A stretch of DNA of 55,571 nucleotides from Bacteroidia bacterium (GCA_009930305.1 RZYM01000013.1:1-55571); one strand, 5' to 3'. Positions 28,368 through 37,184 are shown, counted from the stretch's first letter. The notes: generated from the sequence alone by a model not told the origin. Made by a program: numbers and translations.

Positions 28368-28943
28368 TCAAAAATTAATAAACGCATTTTCTGTAGGATT
28401 ATCAGGCAAAACCCAATTAAAACCCTCTTCATTAAATGTTGCCAACAAAAAAACAAATACCACAATAGCCAACCAACCAAATAACACTTTAATAAGTTTG
28501 TGCCAAGATAATGGTAACTTATCCCAATGATTTGGATTAAGCAACATTACGCCTGCAGAAAAAGCTATCTCACACATAAATACTATAAGAGCCCATGTAT
28601 ATATATGAAGTCCGAAAATTGCATCACCATAACCCGGATCGCCCGGCATAATATGCAATAAGATTTGACGAATTGATATAGAAGCTCCTACAAGAGATGA
28701 GACAATATTAAGTCCATTGCTGACAGATACGGCAGATGAATTTGGAGATCCGTAATATAAAGTTTTAGATAGCATGTAAACAAGAGACAATGCACACAAT
28801 ATCATTGCCATACGTTGCAACATACACAAAGGACAAGGAAACTCATTTAAAGCAAATTGTATATATAGGCTTCCGCATAAGACTCCCGTTAATACAAATA
28901 TATTGGCACTATAGCCGAAATAAAGTAATTTTGAAGTTTGCAT
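28368..28943 (-). CDS. dsbB: DsbB-like disulfide oxidoreductase with one cysteine pair
   Basis: A 191-residue inner-membrane protein with about five hydrophobic segments (8-30, 43-60, 75-95, 108-130, 145-168). DsbB re-oxidises a periplasmic thiol oxidase and passes electrons to quinone. The first loop has the DsbB motif FPCPLCMLQR with Cys37 and Cys40. The second cysteine pair of E. coli DsbB (Cys104, Cys130) is missing: the matching loop reads PGDPGYGDAIFGLHIYTW. It follows the tiny DUF5993 gene after 9 bases. No DsbA-type oxidase is present in the window. Confidence 0.82.
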   Translation of the reverse strand: MQTSKLLYFGYSANIFVLTGVLCGSLYIQFALNEFPCPLCMLQRMAMILCALSLVYMLSKTLYYGSPNSSAVSVSNGLNIVSSLVGASISIRQILLHIMPGDPGYGDAIFGLHIYTWALIVFMCEIAFSAGVMLLNPNHWDKLPLSWHKLIKVLFGWLAIVVFVFLLATFNEEGFNWVLPDNPTENAFINF

Positions 28944-28952
28944 AACAATTCT

Positions 28953-29111
28953 TTATAAATTAATTGATAATGTAGACGTGGCATGATACATAAATAATAG
29001 GACTAATGCCACAACTGATAGTCCGAACACAAGCAAACCGTACCATTTATTAGGCTTCTTCCAAAACAGGAATAGAGTAACCAAAAACGAGAGTAAAATT
29101 ATAGTGTCCAT
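28953..29111 (-). CDS. DUF5993 mini-membrane protein
   Basis: A 52-residue protein, read from the ATG at 29109-29111 (MDTIILLSFL...). It has two hydrophobic helices split by a basic turn (WKKPNKWYG) and ends in MYHATSTLSINL. This matches my memory of DUF5993 (about 50 residues, starting MDT, ending with a HHATDPL-like motif), a family I recall next to DsbB genes. It lies 9 bases upstream of dsbB and shares its promoter. A longer in-frame start at 29174 would run through that promoter and is rejected. A small DsbB partner is an inference. Confidence 0.68.
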   Translation of the reverse strand: MDTIILLSFLVTLFLFWKKPNKWYGLLVFGLSVVALVLLFMYHATSTLSINL

Positions 29112-29134
29112 AGTAAGTGGTTTTATTATGTTCG

Positions 29135-29142
29135 CAAATATA
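29135..29142 (-). promoter_or_regulatory. Promoter of the DUF5993-dsbB pair
   Basis: TATATTTG on the minus strand, 24 bases upstream of the 52-residue gene, with TTTG at 29165-29168 (22 bases away, slightly wide). Confidence 0.5.
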
Positions 29143-29185
29143 GTTTTTTTTATTGTGTGATATACAAAATTCAAAAAGAAATTAC

Positions 29186-29193
29186 TACCTTTG
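29186..29193 (+). promoter_or_regulatory. Promoter of rpsF-rpsR-rplI (-7 element)
   Basis: TACCTTTG followed by GC, about 50 bases upstream of rpsF. The upstream TTTG is not matched at 19-21 bases. Confidence 0.6.
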
Positions 29194-29241
29194 CGACCTC
29201 ATTCGTGAGAATTAATTATTAACAATTTAAAAAAGGACATT

Positions 29242-29634
29242 ATGAACCATTACGAAACCGTTTTCATTTTGACTCCCGTTTTATCTGATGTTCAGATGAA
29301 GGAAGCGGTCGACAAGTTCAAGACAGTATTGAAAAGCAACAATGCTGAGATCTTGAACGAAGAAAATTGGGGATTGCGCAAACTTGCATATCCTATCGAA
29401 AAAAAATCCACAGGATTTTATCAATTACTTGAATTTACGGCAGAGCCGGAAATTGTAAACACACTCGAAACTCAATTCCGTCGTGACGAACGCGTTATCC
29501 GTTTCTTAACAACGAAAATGGAGAAATATGCTATCGAGTATTCTGAGAAGAGACGTAAAAAAACCAATGCTCCTGCGCAAGACAAAGCTGAAAAGCCTGT
29601 TAAGAAAGCTGCTGAAGCAAGTAACAACGAATAA
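29242..29634 (+). CDS. rpsF: 30S ribosomal protein bS6
   Basis: Binds 16S rRNA together with bS18 on the platform of the 30S subunit. The 130-residue protein has the S6 opening [16 protein letters not shown], the core [24 protein letters not shown] and a lysine/alanine-rich tail (about 100-130). In Bacteroidota structures bS6 with bS18 and bS21 lines the pocket that holds the 16S 3' tail. A weak AAGGA (29233-29237) is only 4 bases from the start. First gene of the operon; ssb is absent between rpsF and rpsR, unlike in Firmicutes. Confidence 0.96.
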   Translation: MNHYETVFILTPVLSDVQMKEAVDKFKTVLKSNNAEILNEENWGLRKLAYPIEKKSTGFYQLLEFTAEPEIVNTLETQFRRDERVIRFLTTKMEKYAIEYSEKRRKKTNAPAQDKAEKPVKKAAEASNNE

Positions 29635-29638
29635 GCAC

Positions 29639-29645
29639 AAGGAGG
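29639..29645 (+). promoter_or_regulatory. Strong Shine-Dalgarno of rpsR
   Basis: AAGGAGG, 9 bases before the rpsR ATG. Such a full match to the anti-Shine-Dalgarno tail is exceptional in this window, where nearly all genes lack one. Confidence 0.85.
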
Positions 29646-29654
29646 AAATAAATT

Positions 29655-29924
29655 ATGGCACAGAATCAATCTGAAATCAGATATTTAACTCCACAATCTG
29701 TGGATACAAAAAAGAAGAAATACTGCCGTTTTAAACGTAGCGGTATTAAATACATCGACTATAAGGATCCTGAATTTTTAAAGAAATTCTTGAACGAACA
29801 AGGTAAAATTTTACCTCGTCGTCTTACTGGTACTTCATTAAAATACCAACGCATGGTAGCTCAAGCTATTAAACGTGCTCGTCACTTGGCTTTGCTTCCT
29901 TATGTAACCGATATGATGAAATAA
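29655..29924 (+). CDS. rpsR: 30S ribosomal protein bS18
   Basis: Platform protein that pairs with bS6. The 89-residue protein has the conserved core [25 protein letters not shown] and [29 protein letters not shown]. The gene follows rpsF after 20 bases and is preceded by a full AAGGAGG Shine-Dalgarno sequence 9 bases from its start. As bS18 itself helps to hide the anti-Shine-Dalgarno in Bacteroidota ribosomes, the site may serve feedback control (inference). Confidence 0.96.
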   Translation: MAQNQSEIRYLTPQSVDTKKKKYCRFKRSGIKYIDYKDPEFLKKFLNEQGKILPRRLTGTSLKYQRMVAQAIKRARHLALLPYVTDMMK

Positions 29925-29926
29925 TT

Positions 29927-29934
29927 AAAGGAGG
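29927..29934 (+). promoter_or_regulatory. Strong Shine-Dalgarno of rplI
   Basis: AAAGGAGG, 9 bases before the rplI ATG: the same sequence and spacing as in front of rpsR. Confidence 0.85.
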
Positions 29935-29943
29935 AAACAAAAC

Positions 29944-30387
29944 ATGAAGATTATTTTAAAAGAAGATGTTCAGGGTTTAGGATACAAAGATGATGTTTTA
30001 ACCGTAAAAAACGGATACGGACGTAATTTTTTAATTCCTACCGGCAAAGCCGTTTTAGCCACTGAATCTGCTCAAAAAGTATTGGCAGAAAATTTAAAAC
30101 AACGTGCACACAAATTGGCAAAAATCAAAGCTGATGCTGAAGAGTTAGCTGCAAAACTTAATGGTTTGACAGTTAGCTTAGGTACAAAAGCAAGTTCAAC
30201 CGGTAAAATATTCGGTTCTGTAACTTCATTGCAAATTGCTGAAGCACTTGAGAAACAAGGTTTGAAGGTTGAAAAACGTACTATCGTTTTGAAAGACGCT
30301 ATTAAAGAACTTGGTTCATTCAAAGTAAACGTAAAACTTCACAAAGAAGTAAGCGCAGAAATTACTATTGAAGTTGTTGCTGAGTAA
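29944..30387 (+). CDS. rplI: 50S ribosomal protein bL9
   Basis: Binds 23S rRNA at the base of the L1 stalk and helps to limit frameshifting. The 147-residue protein has the L9 N-terminal domain (MKIILKEDVQGLGYKDDVLTV, then NGYGRNFLIPTGKA), a long connecting helix (about 50-75) and the C-terminal domain (FGSVTSLQIAEAL to the end). Third gene of the operon, closed by a strong hairpin terminator shared with der. Confidence 0.96.
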   Translation: MKIILKEDVQGLGYKDDVLTVKNGYGRNFLIPTGKAVLATESAQKVLAENLKQRAHKLAKIKADAEELAAKLNGLTVSLGTKASSTGKIFGSVTSLQIAEALEKQGLKVEKRTIVLKDAIKELGSFKVNVKLHKEVSAEITIEVVAE

Positions 30388-30405
30388 TTAGCTAAACAAT
30401 ATCAT

Positions 30406-30440
30406 AAAAAATAGCTTGTGAAATCACAAGCTATTTTTTT
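30406..30440. terminator. Bidirectional terminator between rplI and der
   Basis: Stem AATAGCTTGTG / CACAAGCTATT with an AAAT loop, flanked by A and T runs on both sides, between two convergent operons. Confidence 0.9.
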
Positions 30441-30454
30441 ATCCTATTATCAAA

Positions 30455-31780
30455 TTATTTTCTTCCTGTAGATTTTGCTCTAAAGAATAATTGCAAGGGG
30501 ATACCGGTAAAATCCCAAGTTTCGCGTATCTTATTCTCCAAAAACCTTTTATATGGGTCTTTAATGTATTGTGGTAAGTTTGCAAAGAAAACAAATGTTG
30601 GTACATATGTATCAGGCAATTGGGTTACATATTTAATTTTAATATATTTTCCTTTCAATGCCGGTGGCGAATAATTCTCAATTAGTGGCAACATAAATTC
30701 GTTAAGTTTATTAGTACCTATACGACGTTTCTTATTACCATAAACCTCAAGTGCCACATCTATTACTTTATAGATTCTTTGCTTTGTTGTTGCTGATGTA
30801 AACACAATTGGGAAATCTACAAATGGAGCAAATCGTTCACGAATTGCATTCTCAAAGGTTGTAATTGCTTTTTGTTCTTTATTTTCTACCAAATCCCATT
30901 TATTTACACATACTACCAAACCTTTCTTATTCTTTTGTATTAAAGAAAAAATATTCTGGTCTTGGCTCTCAATACCTCTTGTGGCATCAATCATCATTAT
31001 ACAAATATCCGAGTTTTCTATTGTCCTAATAGCACGCATTACAGAATAGAATTCAAGATCTTCATTTACTTTCGCTTTTTTACGTATACCTGCGGTATCA
31101 ACAAGGTAAAATTCTTTACCATATTTATTATACCTTGTATATATAGAATCGCGAGTAGTGCCTGCAACATCCGTTACAATGTTTCTTTCTTCGTCCATCA
31201 AAGCATTAAGCAAAGATGATTTTCCGGCATTTGGACGTCCTACAATAGCTATTCTTGGAAGAGAATCATCAATATATTCAATTTCACGTTCAGAAAGCAA
31301 TGGTACAATAGCATCAAGCAAATCGCCGGTACCGAAACCTGTTGCAGCCGATACGCAATAAGGGTCGCCTATTCCTAAACGATAAAATTCTGCTGCCTGA
31401 TATTGAAATTCATTTTCATCAGTCTTATTTGCAACTAATAATACCGGCTTTTTGCATGCACGCAAAATAGCAGCTACATCCATATCCAATTCAGATATAC
31501 CTATTTGAACATCAACCAAAAACAAAATCACATCAGCCTCATCAATCGCAATATTCACTTGTTTCTTGATTTCTTTTTCGAACATATCGCCCGAATTTGC
31601 CACAAGTCCACCTGTGTCTATCAACGAAAATTCCTTTTTACCCCACTCTGCTTTGCCGTACTGACGATCGCGAGTTGTACCCGCCTCATCACTTACAATT
31701 GCTCTTCTAGTTTCTGTTATACGATTGAACAAAGTTGATTTTCCAACATTTGGCCGACCTACTATAGCTACTAATGACAT
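30455..31780 (-). CDS. der: Ribosome biogenesis GTPase Der (EngA)
   Basis: Essential GTPase with tandem G domains used in 50S subunit assembly. The 441-residue protein has G1 motifs GRPNVGKST (8-16) and GRPNAGKSS (181-189), NKTD and NKWD G4 motifs, and the C-terminal KH-like domain (about 350-441) ending in FRAKSTGRK. It lies 38 bases downstream of era; no promoter stands between, so the two ribosome-assembly GTPases are likely co-transcribed. Confidence 0.96.
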   Translation of the reverse strand: MSLVAIVGRPNVGKSTLFNRITETRRAIVSDEAGTTRDRQYGKAEWGKKEFSLIDTGGLVANSGDMFEKEIKKQVNIAIDEADVILFLVDVQIGISELDMDVAAILRACKKPVLLVANKTDENEFQYQAAEFYRLGIGDPYCVSAATGFGTGDLLDAIVPLLSEREIEYIDDSLPRIAIVGRPNAGKSSLLNALMDEERNIVTDVAGTTRDSIYTRYNKYGKEFYLVDTAGIRKKAKVNEDLEFYSVMRAIRTIENSDICIMMIDATRGIESQDQNIFSLIQKNKKGLVVCVNKWDLVENKEQKAITTFENAIRERFAPFVDFPIVFTSATTKQRIYKVIDVALEVYGNKKRRIGTNKLNEFMLPLIENYSPPALKGKYIKIKYVTQLPDTYVPTFVFFANLPQYIKDPYKRFLENKIRETWDFTGIPLQLFFRAKSTGRK

Positions 31781-31818
31781 ATACTTAGTTTAAAATTAAC
31801 ACATTAACGAAATAGCAA

Positions 31819-32709
31819 TTATTGTTGGACAATGTTATATCCGAACGATTTTAATTGCTTATCTCTATTTCTCCAATCCTTCTCTACTTTTACATACAAC
31901 TCAAGAAAAACTTTCTTTTCGAGGAAGGCTTCTATTTCGGTTCTGGCTGCCATACCGACTTTCTTAAGCATAGAACCGCCTTTTCCTATTATGATACCTT
32001 TTTGAGAGTCTCTTTCAACAATAATCATTGCATTGATACGTATCAGCTTATCATCTTCTTGAAACTTCTCAACTACAACTTCTGTAGAATATGGGACTTC
32101 TTTATCATAAGTTTCTAAAATCTTCTCACGAATAATTTCATTAATAAAGAAACGAGCCGGTCTATCGGTCAAGGCATCTTTATCGAAATATGGTGGTGAT
32201 TCGGGCAGCAAAGCCAATATTTGTTTAAGTAATTGGTCTAGATTGAAACGCTCCAATGCACAAACCGGAATTATAATCGCGTCCGGTAAAACAGCTTTCC
32301 ATTTTTCTACCAATTTCTCTAATGCTTCTTGCGATGGTAAAAGATCTATTTTATTAATGATTACAAATGTAGGAACACCTGATTTTTTAGTTTGCTCCAA
32401 AAAATCTGAATTTTTATCGTATGTCTCAACGGTATCTGTTACATACAAAAGCACATCAGCATCAGACAAAGCCGATTGAGATGCCTCCAACATTGATTCT
32501 TGTAAACGATAACGCGGTTTCAAAACTCCGGGAGTGTCTGAATATACAATTTGAAAGTCATCCCCATTTACAATTCCCATAATGCGATGGCGGGTAGTTT
32601 GCGATTTAGAGGTAATAATCGATATCCGTTCTCCTACTAATGCGTTCATTAATGTAGATTTACCGACATTCGGATTTCCAATAATATTAACAAAACCAGC
32701 TTTATGCAT
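31819..32709 (-). CDS. era: GTPase Era
   Basis: GTPase with a KH domain that checks the 3' end of 16S rRNA during 30S assembly. About 296 residues from the chosen start (MHKAGFVNIIGNPNVGKST); the ATG at 32718, three codons upstream, is equally possible but would leave a leader of only a few bases. G1 GNPNVGKS, G3 DTPG, G4 NKID, and the KH motif GIIIGKGGSMLKKVG near residues 240-255 are all present. Promoter-proximal gene of era-der. Confidence 0.95.
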   Translation of the reverse strand: MHKAGFVNIIGNPNVGKSTLMNALVGERISIITSKSQTTRHRIMGIVNGDDFQIVYSDTPGVLKPRYRLQESMLEASQSALSDADVLLYVTDTVETYDKNSDFLEQTKKSGVPTFVIINKIDLLPSQEALEKLVEKWKAVLPDAIIIPVCALERFNLDQLLKQILALLPESPPYFDKDALTDRPARFFINEIIREKILETYDKEVPYSTEVVVEKFQEDDKLIRINAMIIVERDSQKGIIIGKGGSMLKKVGMAARTEIEAFLEKKVFLELYVKVEKDWRNRDKQLKSFGYNIVQQ

Positions 32710-32718
32710 TTTAATCAT

Positions 32719-33062
32719 TATATTAAGCTACAAAGATACGCAAATAGTTACAGACTACAATTAACAATGTGATAATAAAGCGAAAACGAGAACATTTACG
32801 GTCTGTTAGGCAAAGCTATTATAACCTAGGATTTAATTACTACTGTTTTTATACCTAAAAACGTAAATAAAAATCTAAAAGGCTGACAAAATACCAAAAA
32901 ACAGTTATAAAATAACTTATTATAAACACATTGCATATACCATAAAACAGGCAAAATCATTTATTAAAACAAAAAAATGCATTATTTTTAAAAAAAATGA
33001 CGATTGTGTAAAAAAAAGGCGTACCTTTGGCAGATTATTAAACAATTTTATTTTAATATTTA
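32719..33062. other. Intergenic region era / RRM gene with two divergent promoters
   Basis: No gene in 344 bases. Minus strand: TATCTTTG (32731-32738) with ATTG at 32758-32761, 19 bases away, serves era. Plus strand: TACCTTTG (33022-33029) serves the RRM gene. The roughly 260 bases between are AT-rich and I see no further structure. Confidence 0.55.
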
Positions 33063-33365
33063 ATGAACATTTTTGTTGGAAGTCTATCTTTTTCAGTAAA
33101 AGACGACGAATTAAAAGCAGTTTTTGAGCAATACGGAGAAGTTTCTTCTGCACGTGTACTCACAGACAAATTTACCGGACGTAGCAAAGGTTTTGGTTTT
33201 GTTGAAATGCCTGATGATGCAGCAGCACAAAAAGCAGTTGATGCATTAAACGGAACAGAGATTGGTGGCCGTGCAGTTGTTGTTAATCAAGCTCGCGAGC
33301 GCTCAGAAGAACCAAGACGTAATGGTGGTTACCAAAAAAGAGACAATGGTTTTAAAAGATATTGA
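33063..33365 (+). CDS. Single-RRM RNA-binding protein
   Basis: A 100-residue protein made of one RNA-recognition motif: RNP2 IFVGSL (residues 3-8), RNP1 KGFGFVEM (about 42-49), then a basic, Gly/Arg-rich tail (RERSEEPRRNGGYQKRDNGFKRY). Such short glycine-tailed RRM proteins are common in Bacteroidota and cyanobacteria and bind RNA post-transcriptionally; in Bacteroides some act as global RNA regulators. It is a single-gene unit with its own promoter and terminator. Confidence 0.9.
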   Translation: MNIFVGSLSFSVKDDELKAVFEQYGEVSSARVLTDKFTGRSKGFGFVEMPDDAAAQKAVDALNGTEIGGRAVVVNQARERSEEPRRNGGYQKRDNGFKRY

Positions 33366-33389
33366 TATATTTCGAATCCGTTGAACTTT

Positions 33390-33425
33390 AAAAAGCGTTT
33401 TTACTCATGTAAAAACGCTTTTTTT
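33390..33425 (+). terminator. Terminator of the RRM gene
   Basis: Stem AAAAAGCGTTTTTAC / GTAAAAACGCTTTTT with a TCAT loop and a following T run. It lies just upstream of the DUF4922 promoter, so it insulates that operon. Confidence 0.88.
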
Positions 33426-33438
33426 ATTTATGATTTAT

Positions 33439-33446
33439 TAATTTTG
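33439..33446 (+). promoter_or_regulatory. Promoter of DUF4922-SpoIID operon (-7 element)
   Basis: TAATTTTG followed by TGC. It overlaps an in-frame GTG at 33446, which rules that start out and favours the ATG at 33470. Confidence 0.5.
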
Positions 33447-33469
33447 TGCAGAACAAAAAAACTACATAT

Positions 33470-34282
33470 ATGGGAAATTCAGATTTGTATTTATTTTTCG
33501 AAAAACAACTATCAGAATGGCCATTAGCCGCAGCCAATTATAAAAAATTGGAACAGGTACGTACTAAAGATATTCAGTTTAACGGTTTCTCATTTAAAGT
33601 ATTATATAATCCTGCCAGAGCTATATCATCATTTGCAAAATTAGACCCGGCAGCCATTGCGACACGACCTTGTTTTTTATGTAAAAAAAATAGACCGGAC
33701 GAGCAAACAAGCATAAATTATAGAGACAAATACGATATTTTACTAAATCCATACCCTATATGCCCAATACATTTTGTAGTCGCTGCTAAAAATCACGAAG
33801 AACAATATATTGCAGGACGTTTTGACGAATTTACAGAATTAGCACAATTATTTCCTGATTTTGTAGTATTGTTTAACGGAGCAAAAGCAGGTGCTTCGGC
33901 TCCTGACCATTTTCACTTTCAGCTGGCAAACAAAAGTTTTTTTCAACATGATATTGATGCACCAATGCCTGGTTTAATCAAAAAAGATAGTTTCAAATCT
34001 ATCGATTCAATTGCTGTACAAAAATGGCTGCAAGATTATTTTACTGAATTTAACGAAGCAAATGCAAATATCTTTTGTGAATATGAAAATGGAAAATGGA
34101 GTGCTACTGTATTTCCGCGCATCAAACATAGACCTAATCAATTTTTTACGGGTGAAATACTAATCAGCCCTGGAGCAATTGATATGACTGGCAATTTGAT
34201 AGTTGCAAGAGAAGAAGATTTTGCAAAAATTAATAAAGAAGTTTTGACTGATATACTAAACCAGATATCTGGAAGAAGATGA
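33470..34282 (+). CDS. DUF4922 protein, GalT/Ap4A-phosphorylase-like HIT fold
   Basis: A 270-residue cytoplasmic protein of the family I know as DUF4922, with no assigned function. It has CFLC (Cys68, Cys71), closely like the CFLC zinc pair of E. coli GalT, a HIT-type segment NPYPICPIHFVV (His101), and GASAPDHFHFQLA with His147-x-His149-x-Gln151. In GalT the first His of HxHxQ binds zinc and the second is nucleotidylated; in Ap4A phosphorylases the same motif follows a GAS/GSS turn. A nucleotidyltransferase or phosphorylase activity is therefore likely; the substrate is unknown. Its stop overlaps the SpoIID-domain gene by 4 bases (ATGA), so the two products are probably made together. Confidence 0.78.
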   Translation: MGNSDLYLFFEKQLSEWPLAAANYKKLEQVRTKDIQFNGFSFKVLYNPARAISSFAKLDPAAIATRPCFLCKKNRPDEQTSINYRDKYDILLNPYPICPIHFVVAAKNHEEQYIAGRFDEFTELAQLFPDFVVLFNGAKAGASAPDHFHFQLANKSFFQHDIDAPMPGLIKKDSFKSIDSIAVQKWLQDYFTEFNEANANIFCEYENGKWSATVFPRIKHRPNQFFTGEILISPGAIDMTGNLIVAREEDFAKINKEVLTDILNQISGRR

Positions 34283-35529
34283 ATACAATTTTACGAATAG
34301 GTATTTGCAGCCGTCATAGCATATCTGTAAATTTTCATGGAGATTTTATCGATCAAAATGGTAAAATATATAATGGTACGTATACATTTTCAGAATCTGT
34401 CTTTCTAAGTCCTAAAACAAATGATTCCATATTTGAGTTATATGACATTACTATCGGCATAAATTTTCATTGGCAACGAAATGAAAATTTATGCTTTATC
34501 GGAGCATTAGAATGTAAATTAAATGAGGGCATGTTAATTGCCATCAATCACATTGAGTTGGAAAAATACTTAAATAGCGTAATTGCTTCAGAAATGAATG
34601 CAAAAGCATCAATCAATTTGTTAAAAGCCCATGCCGTTATTTCTCGCAGTTGGGCATTGGCACAAGTTAATAAAGAACTATCTGAGATAAATAGTTCAGA
34701 TTGCCCCAAAGATACAGAAAACAGACATATCAAATGGTACGGACACGACAACCACAAATTATTCGACTTATGCGCAGACGATCATTGTCAAAGATATCAA
34801 GGAATTACAAGAATTAATTCTAAAGTTGTTAAACAAGCAGTTAAAGAAACCGAAGGCGAAATACTAGTCTCCGATAATCGTATCTGTGATACTCGTTTTT
34901 ATAAATGCTGTGGAGGAATTACGGAATTATATGAAAACACATGGGACGAGCATCATCATCCATATCTTATTAGTTTGACAGACAGTAATACTCCAAACAC
35001 AAAGGATTTAAGTATTGAACAAAATGCTGTTGATTTTATTGAATCAGAGCCTGACGCTTTCTGTAACACAAAAGACAAACGCATTTTATCTCAAGTTTTG
35101 AACGACTACGACTTAGAAACCAAGGATTTTTACAGATGGAAAGTTGAATACACCCAACAAGAATTATCAAGTATTGTAAAAGAACGTTCCGGTATTGATT
35201 TTGGGGAAATACAAAATCTAATTCCCATAAAAAGAGGAGCATCCGCAAGAATTATTGAACTTAAAATTATAGGAACAAAAAAAACAATGATAATAGGTAA
35301 GGAATTAGAAATACGTAAATATTTATCAAACAATCATTTATATAGTTCTGCTTTTATAGTTAAACGTACACGCAATAATGGATTTGTATTAAATGGTGCC
35401 GGTTGGGGGCATGGCGTTGGTTTATGCCAGATTGGAGCTGCTGTTATGGCTGATAAAGGATACGACTATCGAACAATTCTTGCGCATTATTATCCTAATT
35501 CCGAAGTAAAACAAATAAACATATATTAG
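34279..35529 (+). CDS. SpoIID/LytB-domain protein without signal peptide
   Basis: A 416-residue protein with a SpoIID (amidase-enhancer/lytic transglycosylase) domain. The conserved acidic residue is Glu105 in VIASEMNAKAS (the family's catalytic EMP), followed by KAHAVISRSWAL. A zinc-site-like CADDHC (Cys165, Cys170) and FYKCCGG (Cys210-211) follow, and the domain ends in GAGWGHGVGLCQIGA (about 370-385). SpoIID proteins act outside the cell on denuded glycan strands, but no signal peptide or membrane anchor is seen here (MNTILRIGICSRHS). Translational coupling to a cytoplasmic HIT-like protein suggests a cytoplasmic substrate. Alternative: export by an unrecognised route. Confidence 0.82.
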   Translation: MNTILRIGICSRHSISVNFHGDFIDQNGKIYNGTYTFSESVFLSPKTNDSIFELYDITIGINFHWQRNENLCFIGALECKLNEGMLIAINHIELEKYLNSVIASEMNAKASINLLKAHAVISRSWALAQVNKELSEINSSDCPKDTENRHIKWYGHDNHKLFDLCADDHCQRYQGITRINSKVVKQAVKETEGEILVSDNRICDTRFYKCCGGITELYENTWDEHHHPYLISLTDSNTPNTKDLSIEQNAVDFIESEPDAFCNTKDKRILSQVLNDYDLETKDFYRWKVEYTQQELSSIVKERSGIDFGEIQNLIPIKRGASARIIELKIIGTKKTMIIGKELEIRKYLSNNHLYSSAFIVKRTRNNGFVLNGAGWGHGVGLCQIGAAVMADKGYDYRTILAHYYPNSEVKQINIY

Positions 35530-35583
35530 AAGACATTCTATCTTGTTTTTTATTTTGGGATAAAATAAATTACTCTTTTTTAC

Positions 35584-35591
35584 TAATTTTG
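35584..35591 (+). promoter_or_regulatory. Promoter of the antiporter gene (-7 element)
   Basis: TAATTTTG followed by CG, 24 bases upstream of the ATG at 35616; it overlaps a TTG at 35589 that would otherwise extend the gene. Confidence 0.45.
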
Positions 35592-35615
35592 CGAATTAAC
35601 AAAACAAATTGCACT

Positions 35616-37184
35616 ATGCAAATCGAATTAATCCTGCTAACCATATCTACATTATTCTTTGTAAGTATTCTTGCCGATAAAGCGGGGTATCGTTTCGGAG
35701 TGCCTACTTTACTTTTATTTTTAGTTGTAGGTATGGTATTTGGCAGCGATGGATTAGGAATTACTTTTGATGATATAGATGCTGCGCAAACCATAGGAAC
35801 TGTGGCACTATGTGTTATATTATTTTCGGGTGGTATGGATACTAAAATATCCGAAATTAAACCTATTGCTATTCAAGGAATTGTACTTGCCACGGCAGGA
35901 GTTTTACTGACAGCATCAATAACCGGTTTCGCGATTTTTTGGGTACTGGGAAAAACATACGCTTCTGCATCAATAAGCATGCTTACGGCAATGTTAATGG
36001 CAGCAACAATGTCTTCTACAGATTCGGCATCTGTGTTTTCTATTTTACGTTCAAAAGGCCTGCACCTCAAAAACAACCTACGCCCGATGCTTGAGTTGGA
36101 AAGTGGTAGTAACGACCCGATGGCATACGTTCTTACAATAACATTGATTAGCATCATAAATGCAGGAACTGCCCCATCAATATGGATTGTTATAGGAACT
36201 ATAATTATGCAACTTCTTATAGGTGCAACCATGGGATATATTCTAGGGAAAGTACTGCTATGGCTTATTAATAAAATAGACATTAATAATGATTCTTTAT
36301 ATCCTATTTTCGTATTAACTAGTTGTGTATTTATCTTTTCATCAACATATTTTCTACAAGGTAATAGTTATCTTGCTGTTTACATAGGCGGATTAGTTAT
36401 AGGAAATTCGAAATTCATACATAAACGCACTACGATGCGTTTCTTCAATGGTTTGTCATGGTTAAGTCAGTTAATTATGTTCTTAACATTAGGATTACTT
36501 GTAAATCCACACGAGCTTATTCCTATCATTATACCAGGCTGCATTATTAGTTTACTGATGGTTTTTGTAACTAGGCCAATAAGTGTATTTGCATGTCTTC
36601 TACCTTTTAGGAAGACGTCGCTTAAAGATAAAACTTTTGTATCTTGGGTCGGATTACGCGGAGCCGTACCTATTATTTTTGCAATATTGACATTGGCAGC
36701 AGACGTTCCTAATGCAAGATTGATTTTTAATATCGTATTTTTCTGCACTTTAATGTCTCTGATCTTACAGGGTACATCACTGCCTCTAATGGCAAAACTT
36801 TTAGGTGTGGCAGAAGTGCCAAAATCACTTAATAGTCCTAAACATTTCGATATAGATTTGCCTGAAGAAATTAAATCGGTAGCAACAGAAATGGCCATTA
36901 CAGAATCTATGCTAACAAAGGGGAACAAACTCATGAACTTTGAACTTCCGGACAATACATTAGTTATAATGGTAAAACGCTATAATGGTTTCTTCGTTCC
37001 AACCGGTAAATCTATAATTAAAGCAGGTGATAGACTTCTACTTATTACTGATCATAACCAAGAATTAGCAGAATCACAGTTAAATCAGATAAACACTGAT
37101 GATTCTCAATCGCCGGATTTTTTGCGCAAATTAAAAGCAAAATTAGAAGCCATTAAGTCAAAAAAGAAAACACAAAAACAATAA
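35616..37184 (+). CDS. Potassium (cation)/proton antiporter, CPA1 family
   Basis: A 522-residue NhaP2/CvrA-like antiporter. About 12 hydrophobic segments fill residues 1-390, with the CPA signature ATMSSTDSASVFSILRSKG (the conserved acidic residue of the ion path lies in STDSA) and ELESGSNDP. The C-terminal 120 residues form a TrkA-C-like domain (ELPDNTLVIMVKRYNGFFVPTG, then LLLITDH). Such proteins adjust cytoplasmic K+/Na+ and pH. The start at the ATG 35616 is chosen because earlier codons overlap the promoter. It is 21 bases upstream of the AmpG-like gene, so the two are co-transcribed. Confidence 0.87.
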   Translation: MQIELILLTISTLFFVSILADKAGYRFGVPTLLLFLVVGMVFGSDGLGITFDDIDAAQTIGTVALCVILFSGGMDTKISEIKPIAIQGIVLATAGVLLTASITGFAIFWVLGKTYASASISMLTAMLMAATMSSTDSASVFSILRSKGLHLKNNLRPMLELESGSNDPMAYVLTITLISIINAGTAPSIWIVIGTIIMQLLIGATMGYILGKVLLWLINKIDINNDSLYPIFVLTSCVFIFSSTYFLQGNSYLAVYIGGLVIGNSKFIHKRTTMRFFNGLSWLSQLIMFLTLGLLVNPHELIPIIIPGCIISLLMVFVTRPISVFACLLPFRKTSLKDKTFVSWVGLRGAVPIIFAILTLAADVPNARLIFNIVFFCTLMSLILQGTSLPLMAKLLGVAEVPKSLNSPKHFDIDLPEEIKSVATEMAITESMLTKGNKLMNFELPDNTLVIMVKRYNGFFVPTGKSIIKAGDRLLLITDHNQELAESQLNQINTDDSQSPDFLRKLKAKLEAIKSKKKTQKQ

